A stretch of DNA of 64,000 bases, from positions 682,001 through 746,000 of the forward strand of contig CAZHOJ010000001.1 of the NCBI GenBank assembly GCA_964534125.1, written 5' to 3'. Shown one piece after another: positions 40,233-49,166 of this stretch. This DNA comes from 2-02-FULL-55-14 sp964534125. Lineage in GTDB: Bacteria; Bacteroidota; Ignavibacteria; UBA10030. The translations under genes were made by a program, and so were the position numbers. How positions within the stretch are numbered: the stretch's first letter is position 1; the number at the start of each line of letters is the position of its first letter. The notes below the pieces were generated by a model. The model saw only the letters and a program-made list of their open reading frames with translations. It was not told the DNA's origin and did no database searches.

Positions 40233-41186
40233 ATGGACATTACGGTTGTCGGACATCTGTGCAAGGATACGATCATCCCCCCCGGAAGCGACAAGCCTGC
40301 CGCGACCCAGTTTGGCGGGATCATGTACGCCATCGCTGCCCTCTCAGGACTGACGGGGGATGACGACATGATACATCCGGTCTTCGGCGTCGGCGAGGCC
40401 GACCACGACGACCTGATGGCGGCGCTCGCTCAGTTCCGGTCCGTATCCACGAAGGGGATATTCACCTTTCCGGGGCGGACCAACGAGGTTACCCTCTTCC
40501 ACGAAGAAGCGGCCGCTCCCCGCACCGAATGTTCCGAACATATCGCCGAGCCGATACGGTTCGACCGCATCAAGCCATACCTCGGCACAGACGGCGTCCT
40601 CGTGAACATGGTTTCCGGGTCCGACATCGCACTCGAGACGCTCGATGGCATCCGCATGGCGGTGCGCGACGCACGGACCCCCATCCACTTCGATTTTCAC
40701 TCGCTCACCCTCGGCATCCAGAAGAAGGGAAAACGCTTCCGGCGTCCCCTGACCGACTGGCGCCGCTGGGCGTTCATGCTCCAATCAGTCCAATTGAGCG
40801 AGGAGGAGGCGAAAGGCCTCTCATCGGAGCGGTACGACGAGACGACGCTCATCAATCAGCTGATGCCGCTGATGGTCCATACTCTGCTGATCACGCGCGG
40901 GGACAGGGGCGCCACAGTGATCGTGCAGAATGAGCACAAGCACCTTACACGCACGGATATCCCCGGCCTCCCGGTCGCTGCGGCCGACACCACTGGCTGC
41001 GGAGATGTGTTCGGCGCGACCTGGCTTCATACATTCATTTCGACGCAGGACCCCGTCGCTGCGGCTCAGCGGGCGAACGAGGTCGCGGCATTCCACGCAT
41101 CCCTCCCTCCGTCCGGAAAACCGCAGGCTTTGTTCGGAAACCTCTCCGCGGGCATACCGGCGCAGCCGGAGAAAGCAGGGGACTGA
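40233..41186 (+). CDS. PfkB-family carbohydrate/nucleoside kinase
   Basis: A 317-residue kinase of the ribokinase/PfkB fold. The N-terminus MDITVVGHLCKDTIIPPG is the usual first strand. The substrate lid includes PGRTNEVTLFHEEAAAPR. The second family signature is VAAADTTGCGDVFGATWL (about 247-265), with the catalytic aspartate in GCGD; the usual motif is GAGD, so one alanine is cysteine. The upstream ATP-site segment LLITRGDRGATVIVQ is normal. It lies 5 bases after the HisA-like gene and 3 bases before the RmlD-like gene, so the three are translated from one message. The substrate is unknown; a sugar or sugar-nucleoside acted on by the HisA-like protein is possible. Confidence 0.9.
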   Translation: MDITVVGHLCKDTIIPPGSDKPAATQFGGIMYAIAALSGLTGDDDMIHPVFGVGEADHDDLMAALAQFRSVSTKGIFTFPGRTNEVTLFHEEAAAPRTECSEHIAEPIRFDRIKPYLGTDGVLVNMVSGSDIALETLDGIRMAVRDARTPIHFDFHSLTLGIQKKGKRFRRPLTDWRRWAFMLQSVQLSEEEAKGLSSERYDETTLINQLMPLMVHTLLITRGDRGATVIVQNEHKHLTRTDIPGLPVAAADTTGCGDVFGATWLHTFISTQDPVAAAQRANEVAAFHASLPPSGKPQALFGNLSAGIPAQPEKAGD

Positions 41187-41189
41187 TAC

Positions 41190-42101
41190 ATGAAGCGGGT
41201 GCTCGTGTGCGGGAGCAACGGACTGTTGGGTCAGCAGATCGCCCATCGGCTTGGAGGAAGGACCGACCTTGAGGTCCTCCACACAGGTCGGCAACGATCG
41301 TTCGTCTTCGACCATCTGCTGTTCGATTACACGCAGCTCGACCTGACACACCGGGGCGACGTCCGGAGCCTCGTGTCAAGCTTTCAGCCCGATGTCATCA
41401 TCAACACCGTCGCGGCGGTCGATGTGGACTGGTGCGAGCTGAACCGCGAGGAAGCGTGGAACACGAACGTCTCGACCGTGGAGCACCTGATCGAAGCGGG
41501 ACGGCGTAACAACAGCCACATCATACACGTATCGACGGACTACGTGTTCGATGGAAAGAACGGGCCGTACACCGAGGAACAGAAGCCGGGGCCGGTGAAC
41601 TACTACGGAAAGACCAAGCTCGCGGCCGAGAACCTCCTGCTTGCCTCGGACCTTCCCGTCACGATCGCCCGTGTGAGCCTGCTGTTCGGGGCCGGTATCA
41701 CAATAAAACCGCATTATGTTTCGAAGGTCGTCAGGGCGTTGCGCCGGGGAGAGCCCGTCCTGGCGACGAAAGACATCGGCACGAATCCAACGCTCGCCTC
41801 AGATGCGGCCGGAGCTATTCTCACGGCAATGGAAGGGTCGCACACCGGCATCTTCCATGTGAGCGGGCCCGACGGCATCAACCGCCTCGACTACGCACGA
41901 ATGATCGCGGAGGTGTTCGACCTCCCGGCAGATGGAATCAAGGTGGTCCTGGGCTCGGACCTCAAGCTCCCCGCTGTCCGGCCGCGGTGGACCGGATTCT
42001 CCATCGCAAAGGCACAGCGGGTATTGTTATACGGTCCACTGCCGCTTCGGCATGCGCTCGAACGGTACAAACAGGACCTCATACACACCGTGAACAACTG
42101 A
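41190..42101 (+). CDS. RmlD-like NAD(P)-dependent sugar-nucleotide reductase
   Basis: A 303-residue extended short-chain dehydrogenase. The NAD(P) loop is VLVCGSNGLLGQQIAHRLGG at the N-terminus. The catalytic triad is visible as the serine/threonine in HVSTDYVFDG and YYGKTKLAAE (YxxxK). VSLLFGAG and FHVSGPDGINRLDYARMIAE are typical of dTDP-4-dehydrorhamnose reductases and related methionine adenosyltransferase beta-like proteins. No other rhamnose gene (rmlA, B, C) is in the window, so a rhamnose role is not supported by context. It begins 3 bases after the PfkB gene and ends 1 base before the NicO-type permease gene. Confidence 0.87.
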   Translation: MKRVLVCGSNGLLGQQIAHRLGGRTDLEVLHTGRQRSFVFDHLLFDYTQLDLTHRGDVRSLVSSFQPDVIINTVAAVDVDWCELNREEAWNTNVSTVEHLIEAGRRNNSHIIHVSTDYVFDGKNGPYTEEQKPGPVNYYGKTKLAAENLLLASDLPVTIARVSLLFGAGITIKPHYVSKVVRALRRGEPVLATKDIGTNPTLASDAAGAILTAMEGSHTGIFHVSGPDGINRLDYARMIAEVFDLPADGIKVVLGSDLKLPAVRPRWTGFSIAKAQRVLLYGPLPLRHALERYKQDLIHTVNN

Positions 42102-42102
42102 C

Positions 42103-42774
42103 ATGGAACTGATCCTCGCACTCTTCAGCGGCATCACTCTGGGATTCATGCATGCATTCGACATCGACCATATCGTGGCCGTGTCGAACTTCACAGGCAA
42201 GAACGTCAACAAGTGGGCTGCGGCCCGGATGGGCGCGATGTGGGGACTCGGACATACTGCCGTCCTCCTTCTCGTCGGGGGCATCCTGATCGTCTTCCGC
42301 CTTTCGATCCCGCAGGTTGTCCAGGACTGGTCCGAGGTCCTCGTCGGCGTCCTTCTGGTGGGGCTCGGCCTGTGGACGATCCGCCGGGTGCTGACCCGGC
42401 GCGGGGTGCATATCCACGAGCACGAGCACGGCGGCGAATCGCATGTCCACTTCCATAGTCATGCCGACGATCCCGGCCAGGCCCACGATCACAGCCACTC
42501 CCTGTTCGCACTCGGCGCCGTCCATGGATTCGCCGGGACCGGATCAGTGGTCGTCATGGTCCCGGTCGCTTTCGCTGATGCGTGGGTCCCGGGCATCGCA
42601 TTTCTCACGGTGTTCGGCGTCGGATCGATGGTCTCCATGGCGGCATTTTCGCTCCTGCTCTCCACGGCAATGAACACGGCACGGTCCGATCGCATGCTCA
42701 CCTCATTGCAGGGATTTGCGGGGCTGGCAAGCCTCACTGTTGGCATCGTCTGGATCTTCGAACGCCTCATCTGA
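42103..42774 (+). CDS. NicO/HoxN-type nickel/cobalt (or related) permease
   Basis: A 223-residue membrane protein with about six helices. Helix 1-2 contains LGFMHAFDIDHIVAVSN, the HX4DH metal signature, followed by GLGHTAVLLLVGG. A cytoplasmic or periplasmic loop is very histidine-rich (HIHEHEHGG, HVHFHSHADD, HDHSHS), a metal-collecting trait. Helix 4 has ALGAVHGFAGTGSVVVMVP. These marks fit nickel/cobalt transporters and UreH-like proteins. The adjacent genes are not urease, hydrogenase or cobalamin genes, so the metal is unclear. It starts 1 base after the reductase stop and 16 bases before seryl-tRNA synthetase. Confidence 0.85.
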   Translation: MELILALFSGITLGFMHAFDIDHIVAVSNFTGKNVNKWAAARMGAMWGLGHTAVLLLVGGILIVFRLSIPQVVQDWSEVLVGVLLVGLGLWTIRRVLTRRGVHIHEHEHGGESHVHFHSHADDPGQAHDHSHSLFALGAVHGFAGTGSVVVMVPVAFADAWVPGIAFLTVFGVGSMVSMAAFSLLLSTAMNTARSDRMLTSLQGFAGLASLTVGIVWIFERLI

Positions 42775-42790
42775 CAAGGGAATACACCGT

Positions 42791-44053
42791 ATGCTCGACC
42801 TGAAGTTCATCCGTGAGAACACCGACATCGTCCGCGAGGGAGCACACGCGAAGGGGATCGACATCGACCTATCGTCCCTTCTCAGCCTCGACGAAAAGCG
42901 CCGGGCACTCATCGTCGAAGGAGAGAAGCTGAAAGCACGGCGCAATCAGCTCTCCGCAGAGATCGGCAAGGCCAAGAAGGCCGGCGGCGACGCATCCGCA
43001 CTGCTGACGGAGAGCGAGACCGTCAAGGCACGCGTTCAGGAGATCGATCCGGAGCTCGCAGACATCGAAGTGAAGATCCGGGAGATCCAGCTTTCCATCC
43101 CGAACATTCCGCATCCATCCGTCCCGGTCGGCAGGACACCGGAGGATAATAAGGTCATCTCGACCTGGGGCGACATCGTACGCCCTGAGGAGCCCCTGAA
43201 GCCCCATTGGGACCTGACCGAAAAGCACGGCATCATTGACTTCAACCGGGGGGCCAAGGTCTCCGGAGCCGGATTCCCCTTTTACATCGGCAAAGGGGCG
43301 AAGCTTGAACGGGCTCTCATTTCCTTCTTCCTCGACCAGAACTCCGGACGCGGGTACACAGAGCTTGCCGCCCCTCTCGTCGTGAACGAGGACAGCGCAC
43401 GCGGAACGGGACAGATCCCGGACAAAGAGGACCTGATGTACGTCGTCGAGCGCGACGGGTTCTATATGATCCCGACGGCGGAAGTGCCTGTCTCCAACTT
43501 TCATCGTGACGAGATCCTGCCGGAGGCTTCGCTGCCCGTACGGTACACCTCCTACACGCCCTGCTTCCGCCGTGAGGCAGGGTCGTACGGCAAGGACGTA
43601 CGGGGGCTCAATAGGCTTCACCAGTTCGACAAGGTGGAGCTGGTCAAGTTCGTCCGTCCTGAGACCTCGTACGACGAGCTCGAATCGCTCCGCGAGGATG
43701 CCGAACACCTTCTGCAGCTGCTCAACCTCCCCTATCGCGTCCTGCTTATGTGCACGGGCGACATGGGATTCACACAGACGAAGAAGTATGACCTCGAAGT
43801 GTGGGCCCCCGGACAGCAGCGGTGGCTCGAGGTCTCCTCGTGCAGCAACTTCGAGGCCTTCCAGGCCCGCCGGATGAACCTGCGCTTCCGCCCGAAGTCG
43901 GGCAAGCCCGAGTTCGTTCACACGCTGAACGGATCGGCCCTCGCCCTTCCCCGCGTCCTGGCTGCGCTCATCGAGCATTACCAGACGCCCGAAGGGAAGA
44001 TCATCATTCCAAAGGCCCTGCATCCGTACACGGGTTTTGAGGTCATCGGGTAG
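42791..44053 (+). CDS. serS: Seryl-tRNA synthetase
   Basis: A 420-residue class II aminoacyl-tRNA synthetase, charging tRNA-Ser (and tRNA-Sec). The start at 42791 gives the standard N-terminus MLDLKFIRENTDIVREGAHA. The tRNA-binding coiled coil follows (about 30-105). Motif 2 is TPCFRREAGSYGKDVRGLNR with HQFDKVEL, and the serine-binding segment is VSSCSNFEAFQARRMNLRFR. Motif 3 is LNGSALALPRVLAALIEHYQ, ending PKALHPYTGFEVIG. Everything is at usual length. It lies in the middle of the operon that begins with the HisA-like gene and is followed 6 bases later by an ABC exporter half. Confidence 0.98.
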   Translation: MLDLKFIRENTDIVREGAHAKGIDIDLSSLLSLDEKRRALIVEGEKLKARRNQLSAEIGKAKKAGGDASALLTESETVKARVQEIDPELADIEVKIREIQLSIPNIPHPSVPVGRTPEDNKVISTWGDIVRPEEPLKPHWDLTEKHGIIDFNRGAKVSGAGFPFYIGKGAKLERALISFFLDQNSGRGYTELAAPLVVNEDSARGTGQIPDKEDLMYVVERDGFYMIPTAEVPVSNFHRDEILPEASLPVRYTSYTPCFRREAGSYGKDVRGLNRLHQFDKVELVKFVRPETSYDELESLREDAEHLLQLLNLPYRVLLMCTGDMGFTQTKKYDLEVWAPGQQRWLEVSSCSNFEAFQARRMNLRFRPKSGKPEFVHTLNGSALALPRVLAALIEHYQTPEGKIIIPKALHPYTGFEVIG

Positions 44054-44059
44054 CCGCGC

Positions 44060-45823
44060 GTGAAGTCACTCCTCCGCCTCGCTCCATACCTGAAGAAGTA
44101 CCGTCGCACCCTCCTCTGGGGATTTGTGACGGTCGTCGGCAGCAACATCTTCACGGTCGTCCATCCCCTCTTCCTCGGACGGGCCATCGACGCCTTCAAG
44201 GACGGCGTTGACCAGGGCCTGCCCGTGTATGACGAGCTCTTCGGCTGGGCCGGCCTCATCGTCGGCGTCACCCTCGTCGCGGGATTCTTCACCTTCCTCA
44301 CGCGGCAGACCATCATCGTCACGTCCCGCAACATCGAGTTCGACCTGCGGAACGACCTGCTCGCCCATCTGCAGAAGCTCTCGACGTCGTACTTCCAGAA
44401 CAAGCCGACCGGCGACCTGATGGCCCACGCGACGAACGACATTTCCGCCGTCAGGAACGTTGTCGGGCCGGGCATCATGTACCCGTCCGACACCATGATG
44501 ACCTTCGTCATGGTCCTCACGCTCATGTTCGTCCAGGACTGGCAGCTGACACTGTTTACCCTGCTGCCGCTTCCCCTCGTCTCCATAGCGGTCTACCGCA
44601 TCGGCAAGCAGGTGAACAAAAAGTTCAACGAACGGCAGGAGCAGTTCTCACGCCTCACCACGAAGGCGCAGGAGAACCTCTCCGGCATCCGGGTCATCAC
44701 GTCGTACGTGCGCGAGGCCTTCGAGATCGGGGAGTTCGAGGCGCTGAGCAGGGACTACCTGAAGAAGAACATGGTGCTCGCGCTGGTCCAGTCGATCATG
44801 TGGCCGCTGATGTTCCTGCTCGTCGGCCTTTCCATCGTCATCGCCATCTACCTGGGCGGGCTGAAAGTGATCGACGGGCAGATGTCCATCGGGACGCTCA
44901 CGGCGTTCCTGGGATATCTGACCATGCTCATCTGGCCGATGATCGCGTTCGGCTGGGTGATGAACATGCTCCAGCAGGGAGCGGCGTCGATGAAGCGGCT
45001 CGCGAACATCTTCGATACGCAGCCTGACATCACCGACCCTGCCTCTCCCCCGGACAGCCTCACGGCGCTGGCGGGCAGGATCGAGTTCCGGGACGTGGGC
45101 TTCCGGTACAAGGGGACGGACCGCGAGGTGCTTCGGAACATCGACCTGACCATCGAGGCCGGGATGACGCTTGCCATCGTCGGCCCGACAGGATGCGGCA
45201 AGTCGACCCTGGTCAACCTCATCCCGCGGCTGCACGACGTGGCCGACGGGCAGATCCTCATCGACGGCCATGACGTGCGGGCCATCCCGCTTGAACTCCT
45301 CCGGTCGTCGATCGGCATGGTCCCGCAAGAGACCTTTCTTTTCTCGGAGACCATCCGGCAGAACATCCGCTACGGCGTACGGAACGACGGGGAGACTGCG
45401 GACATCGAACAAGCTGCCGTCATCGCCCAGATCGACAAGGATGTCAGGGACTTCCCGGCCCGCTACGACACGCTCGTCGGGGAACGGGGCATCACGCTCT
45501 CCGGCGGGCAGAAGCAGCGGACGAGCATCGCACGGGCGCTGCATGTGGCCCCGCGCATCCTCATCCTGGACGATGCCCTCTCGGCTGTGGATACGCATAC
45601 AGAAGAAGAGATCCTTCGGGGGCTGAGGGGATTCATGCAGCATCGCACGAGCATCCTCATCAGCCATCGCGTCTCGACGGTGAAGGAAGCCGACATGATC
45701 ATCGTGATGGAGGACGGCGCCATCGTCGAACGTGGCGACCACGACGAGCTGGTGAAGCTGAACGGCAGATATGCTGAGCTGTACAAGCGACAGCTTCTTG
45801 AACAAGAACTTGTGGAGCTGTAG
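44060..45823 (+). CDS. ABC exporter half, permease-ATPase fusion (degenerate-site subunit)
   Basis: A 587-residue exporter half starting at a GTG 6 bases after serS. Six transmembrane helices (about 15-320) precede an ATPase domain with Walker A GPTGCGKST, Q-loop GMVPQETFLFS, signature LSGGQKQR and Walker B LILDDALSAVD. The residue after the Walker B aspartate is Asp, not the catalytic Glu, as in the non-hydrolysing subunit of heterodimeric exporters such as TM287/288. The H-loop is ISHRVST. The other half is encoded 132 bases downstream with a normal Walker B. The likely cargo is lipid, peptide or drug; none is indicated. Confidence 0.94.
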   Translation: MKSLLRLAPYLKKYRRTLLWGFVTVVGSNIFTVVHPLFLGRAIDAFKDGVDQGLPVYDELFGWAGLIVGVTLVAGFFTFLTRQTIIVTSRNIEFDLRNDLLAHLQKLSTSYFQNKPTGDLMAHATNDISAVRNVVGPGIMYPSDTMMTFVMVLTLMFVQDWQLTLFTLLPLPLVSIAVYRIGKQVNKKFNERQEQFSRLTTKAQENLSGIRVITSYVREAFEIGEFEALSRDYLKKNMVLALVQSIMWPLMFLLVGLSIVIAIYLGGLKVIDGQMSIGTLTAFLGYLTMLIWPMIAFGWVMNMLQQGAASMKRLANIFDTQPDITDPASPPDSLTALAGRIEFRDVGFRYKGTDREVLRNIDLTIEAGMTLAIVGPTGCGKSTLVNLIPRLHDVADGQILIDGHDVRAIPLELLRSSIGMVPQETFLFSETIRQNIRYGVRNDGETADIEQAAVIAQIDKDVRDFPARYDTLVGERGITLSGGQKQRTSIARALHVAPRILILDDALSAVDTHTEEEILRGLRGFMQHRTSILISHRVSTVKEADMIIVMEDGAIVERGDHDELVKLNGRYAELYKRQLLEQELVEL

Positions 45824-45863
45824 GCCGAAAATGAAAAATATGACACGGAGACACACGGAGCGT

Positions 45864-45944
45864 ACACGGAGAACCACGGAGGAACGCACGGCATTGTCCC
45901 CTTCGTCTCTGTGGCCCTCTGTGGCCCTCTGTGGTTCTCAGTGT
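45864..45944. repeat. Large palindromic repeat between the two exporter genes
   Basis: The left arm (45864-45882) reads ACACGGAGAACCACGGAGG. The right arm (45926-45944) is its complement with two mismatches, giving a stem of 19 positions. Additional CACGGAG and CTCTGTGG units flank and fill the loop. A single arm of the same family is at about 54705-54748. Confidence 0.75.
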
Positions 45945-45955
45945 AATCCTCTTTC

Positions 45956-47752
45956 ATGACCGAAGAAGACGTCCTCGGAAAAGGCTACGACGCCCGCCTG
46001 ATGCGGCGGCTGCTGGAATATCTGCGGCCGTACAAGTGGCACGTCGCCCTTGGCATCACCATGTCGCTGCTGATGAGCGGGATGGAAGCGGTACGTCCGT
46101 ACTTCACGAAGCTGGCCGTCGACTCCGACATCGCCAACAAGGACAAAGAAGGCCTGCTTGTCACCATCCTCATGTTCCTGGGGGTCATGGTCGCGCGGGG
46201 ATTGGTCCAGTATGTGAACGCCTACCTCACGCAGTGGGTCGGTCAGCATGCCATTTTCGACCTGCGGATGCAGATCTTCCGTCATCTGCAGTCGCGCTCG
46301 CTCCGCTTCTTCGACCGGAACCCCATCGGGCGCCTCATCACCCGCGTGACGAACGACGTGGAGGTGCTCAACGACATGTTCTCGTCGGGCATCGTCATGG
46401 TGTTCACTGATGTGTTCACCATTGCCGGCATCCTCGTCTTCATGTTCATGATGAACGTCGAGCTCGCGCTGGTATCGCTGAGCGTGCTCCCCTTCCTTTT
46501 CTGGGGAACCTTCCTCTTCCGGAAGAAGGCCCGCGAGGCCTATCGCGAGGTCCGGGTCCAGGTGGCGCGCATCAACACGTTCATGCAGGAGCACATTTCA
46601 GGCATCCTGGTCGACCAGATCTTCCAGCGGCACAAACGCTCGTACAATCAGTTCTCGGACATCAACGCAGCGCACACGGCGGCGAACGTGAAGTCCATCT
46701 TCTATTACTCGGTCTTCTACCCGGGAGTGGACATCATCGGTGCCGTGTCCATCGGCCTTATCATCTGGTATGCGGGGGCGAACGCCCTCGAGGGGACCGT
46801 CACCATTGGAACGGTCATGGCGTTCGTGCAGTTCAATGAGATGTTCTGGCGGCCTGTGCGGGACCTTTCGGAGAAGTACAATATTCTCCAGACCGCCATG
46901 GCGTCGTCCGAGCGCATCTTCCAACTGATCGACGACAAGACCCGGATCCCGGAGGCCCCGGAACCGCGCTCGCTGGAACAGGTCAAGGGAGAGATCGCGT
47001 TCCACAATGTCTGGTTCTCGTACGACGCGGCAGAGAGGAAGAATTCTGACCCTACTTACGTGCTGAAGGATATCAGTTTCTCAGTTGCACCGGGCCAGAC
47101 GATCGCGTTGGTGGGACACACCGGGGCCGGAAAGTCGTCCATCATCAACCTCATCAGCCGCTTCTACGACATCCAGAAGGGGTCCATCCTCATCGACGGC
47201 ATCGATATCAGGGATGTCCGGCTCGAAGACCTTCGGCAGAGCATTGCGGTCGTCCTTCAGGACGTGTTCCTGTTCTCCGGCACCATACGGCACAACATCG
47301 ACCTCGGCAACGAACATATCACGCTCGACAGAGTGAAAGCTGCCGCCCGCGTTGTTGGAGCGCATCGCTTCATCGAGAAGCTCGAGGGGACCTATGATGC
47401 CGAGGTGAAGGAGCGGGGGGCGTCGCTGTCCGTCGGCGAAAAACAGCTCCTGTCGTTCGCCCGGGCCCTTGCCTACAACCCGCGTATTCTCATCCTGGAC
47501 GAGGCCACATCGAGCGTCGACACGGAGACCGAGCGCCTGATCCAGACGGCCATTCAGAAGCTGCTCCGCAACAGGACCTCCATCGTTATCGCGCACCGGT
47601 TGTCGACCATCCAGAAGGCCGATAAGATCCTCGTGCTCCACAAGGGCGAGATACGCGAATCGGGTACCCACGCCGAGCTGCTTGAACTGGGGGGCATCTA
47701 CAAGCGGCTCTACGAGCTGCAGTACAAACAGCAGGAGCGTCCCGCGGCTTGA
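45956..47752 (+). CDS. ABC exporter half, permease-ATPase fusion (catalytic subunit)
   Basis: A 598-residue partner of the preceding exporter half. Six transmembrane helices (about 20-330) precede an ATPase domain with Walker A GHTGAGKSS, Q-loop VVLQDVFLFSG, signature LSVGEKQLLSFARA and a complete Walker B LILDEATSSVD with the catalytic Glu. The H-loop is IAHRLST. The variant signature (LSVGE instead of LSGGQ) here and the variant Walker B in the other subunit place both defects in the same composite site, the usual sign of a heterodimer. A palindromic repeat fills the 132-base gap between the genes. Confidence 0.94.
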   Translation: MTEEDVLGKGYDARLMRRLLEYLRPYKWHVALGITMSLLMSGMEAVRPYFTKLAVDSDIANKDKEGLLVTILMFLGVMVARGLVQYVNAYLTQWVGQHAIFDLRMQIFRHLQSRSLRFFDRNPIGRLITRVTNDVEVLNDMFSSGIVMVFTDVFTIAGILVFMFMMNVELALVSLSVLPFLFWGTFLFRKKAREAYREVRVQVARINTFMQEHISGILVDQIFQRHKRSYNQFSDINAAHTAANVKSIFYYSVFYPGVDIIGAVSIGLIIWYAGANALEGTVTIGTVMAFVQFNEMFWRPVRDLSEKYNILQTAMASSERIFQLIDDKTRIPEAPEPRSLEQVKGEIAFHNVWFSYDAAERKNSDPTYVLKDISFSVAPGQTIALVGHTGAGKSSIINLISRFYDIQKGSILIDGIDIRDVRLEDLRQSIAVVLQDVFLFSGTIRHNIDLGNEHITLDRVKAAARVVGAHRFIEKLEGTYDAEVKERGASLSVGEKQLLSFARALAYNPRILILDEATSSVDTETERLIQTAIQKLLRNRTSIVIAHRLSTIQKADKILVLHKGEIRESGTHAELLELGGIYKRLYELQYKQQERPAA

Positions 47753-48020
47753 CGGCTGTGGGCTTGTTGGTCATCTCGAACGTGGTACATCGCTACATAG
47801 AACCTACCTTTCAATGTGCGGCGAGCGAACCGGCAGGCAAGTACAAAGACCACATGAATATTCTATCTCTCATTTTGTGTTCTGTGCGTTCTTTGTGGCC
47901 AGTTGTCCTGCTCGAAAAGGATCTTTTCATCCTGGGTTCTGGTCATTCTCTGCTTCTTGAACCTCCGGGGAACGATACCTAATTTCTTCCACACACTTCC
48001 ATCTTCAGGATGCACCCCCT
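47753..48020. other. Intergenic region upstream of fructose-1,6-bisphosphatase
   Basis: A 268-base gap, AT-richer than the genes. It contains TTTTGTGTTCTGTGCGTTCTTTGTGGCC, a word common in intergenic repeats, but no clear inverted partner. AGGATGC precedes the ATG at 48021. No terminator was identified after the exporter gene. Confidence 0.35.
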
Positions 48021-49043
48021 ATGGCTACACACAGCAAGATCGTCACGATCGAACGGCATATCGTCGATGAACAACGGAAGCATCCGGGAGCGACGGGCGA
48101 CTTCTCCGGACTGATGGGCGATCTTTCGCTTGCTTTCAAGCTCATATGGCGCGAGGTCAGCAAGGCCGGGCTGGTCAATATTCTCGGTCTCGCCGGGCAT
48201 CAGAACGTCCATGGCGAGACGGTCAAGAAGCTCGACGTGTTCGCAGACGAGAAGATCTACCAGGCGATGGACCACGGCGGTCATCTGTGCGTCATGGCCT
48301 CAGAAGAGAACGAGGACGTGCTCCACATCCCGGAGAAATACCCGACGGGAAAATACGTCCTTCTCTACGACCCGCTCGACGGTTCCTCGAACATCGACGC
48401 CAATGTCTCCATCGGAACGATCTTCTCCATCTTCAGAAGGGTCACTCCATCGGGCAAGGGGCGGATGGAGGACTGCCTGCAGCCGGGATACAAGCAAGTG
48501 GCCGCCGGCTACCTCGTCTACGGCTCATCGACGATGTTCGTCTACACCACCGGTGATGGAGTACATGGATTCACGCTCGACCCGAGCATTGGCGAGTTCC
48601 TGCTCTCTCACGAGAACATCCGGATACCGAAGCGGGGAAAGATCTACAGCGTGAACGAAGGGAACTACCGCTGGTGGCACGACGGGATGAAGAAGTACGT
48701 GAAATACCTGCAGGAGGAGGACAAGGCGACGAGCCGTCCATACTCTGCCCGCTACATCGGTTCCATGATCGCTGACCTCCACAGAACGCTTCTGTACGGA
48801 GGCATTTTCATGTATCCGGGAGATACCCGCAGTCCCAACGGAAAGCTGCGCTTGATGTACGAAGCGAATCCGACGGCGTTCATCGTCGAACAGGCGGGCG
48901 GCAGGGCCTCGAACGGCGAGAAGCGGATCGTGGACATCATCCCCGGGTCGCTCCACCAACGCACCCCCATCTTCATCGGCAGCGAAGAGGACGTGACGGA
49001 GTGTGAAGAGTTCCTTCGGGGGGAACGAGATCTCTCACAGTGA
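48021..49043 (+). CDS. fbp: Fructose-1,6-bisphosphatase class I
   Basis: A 340-residue metal-dependent phosphatase that converts fructose 1,6-bisphosphate to fructose 6-phosphate in gluconeogenesis. The active-site blocks are complete: GQKV-type N-terminal region (GHQNVHGETVKKLDVFADEK), MASEENEDV with the first metal ligands, and YDPLDGSSNIDANVSIGTIF. Substrate-binding segments are YSVNEGNYRWW and ARYIGSMIADLHRTLLYGGI. The end LVEQAGGRAS-like motif reads VEQAGGRASNGEKRIVDIIP. The length is usual. It stands alone between two intergenic gaps with the same orientation as the exporter genes. With pyruvate kinase also in the window, core carbon metabolism genes are interspersed here. Confidence 0.98.
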   Translation: MATHSKIVTIERHIVDEQRKHPGATGDFSGLMGDLSLAFKLIWREVSKAGLVNILGLAGHQNVHGETVKKLDVFADEKIYQAMDHGGHLCVMASEENEDVLHIPEKYPTGKYVLLYDPLDGSSNIDANVSIGTIFSIFRRVTPSGKGRMEDCLQPGYKQVAAGYLVYGSSTMFVYTTGDGVHGFTLDPSIGEFLLSHENIRIPKRGKIYSVNEGNYRWWHDGMKKYVKYLQEEDKATSRPYSARYIGSMIADLHRTLLYGGIFMYPGDTRSPNGKLRLMYEANPTAFIVEQAGGRASNGEKRIVDIIPGSLHQRTPIFIGSEEDVTECEEFLRGERDLSQ

Positions 49044-49107
49044 TCATATCACTCTATTGATTTCTCTGCGGTCTCTAGTGGCTTCTCTTATGACGCTCTG
49101 CGCCCCC

Positions 49108-49161
49108 GCCTGCGTGCCTTGCCTCGACCTCGCGCGGCATGACGGCACTTCGGCCGGCAGG
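49108..49161. repeat. Palindromic intergenic repeat, copy 2
   Basis: Shares GCCTGCGTGCC, CTCG, and ACGGCACTTCGGC-GGCAGG with the element at 35081-35148. Its right arm ends 5 bases before the GTG start of the exonuclease gene and contains the only purine-rich word (GGCAGG) near that start. Confidence 0.6.
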
Positions 49162-49166
49162 TCTGC

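Noticed and set aside
42869..44023. 384-codon minus-strand open frame opposite seryl-tRNA synthetase
   Set aside because: Antisense to a certain gene and without motifs.
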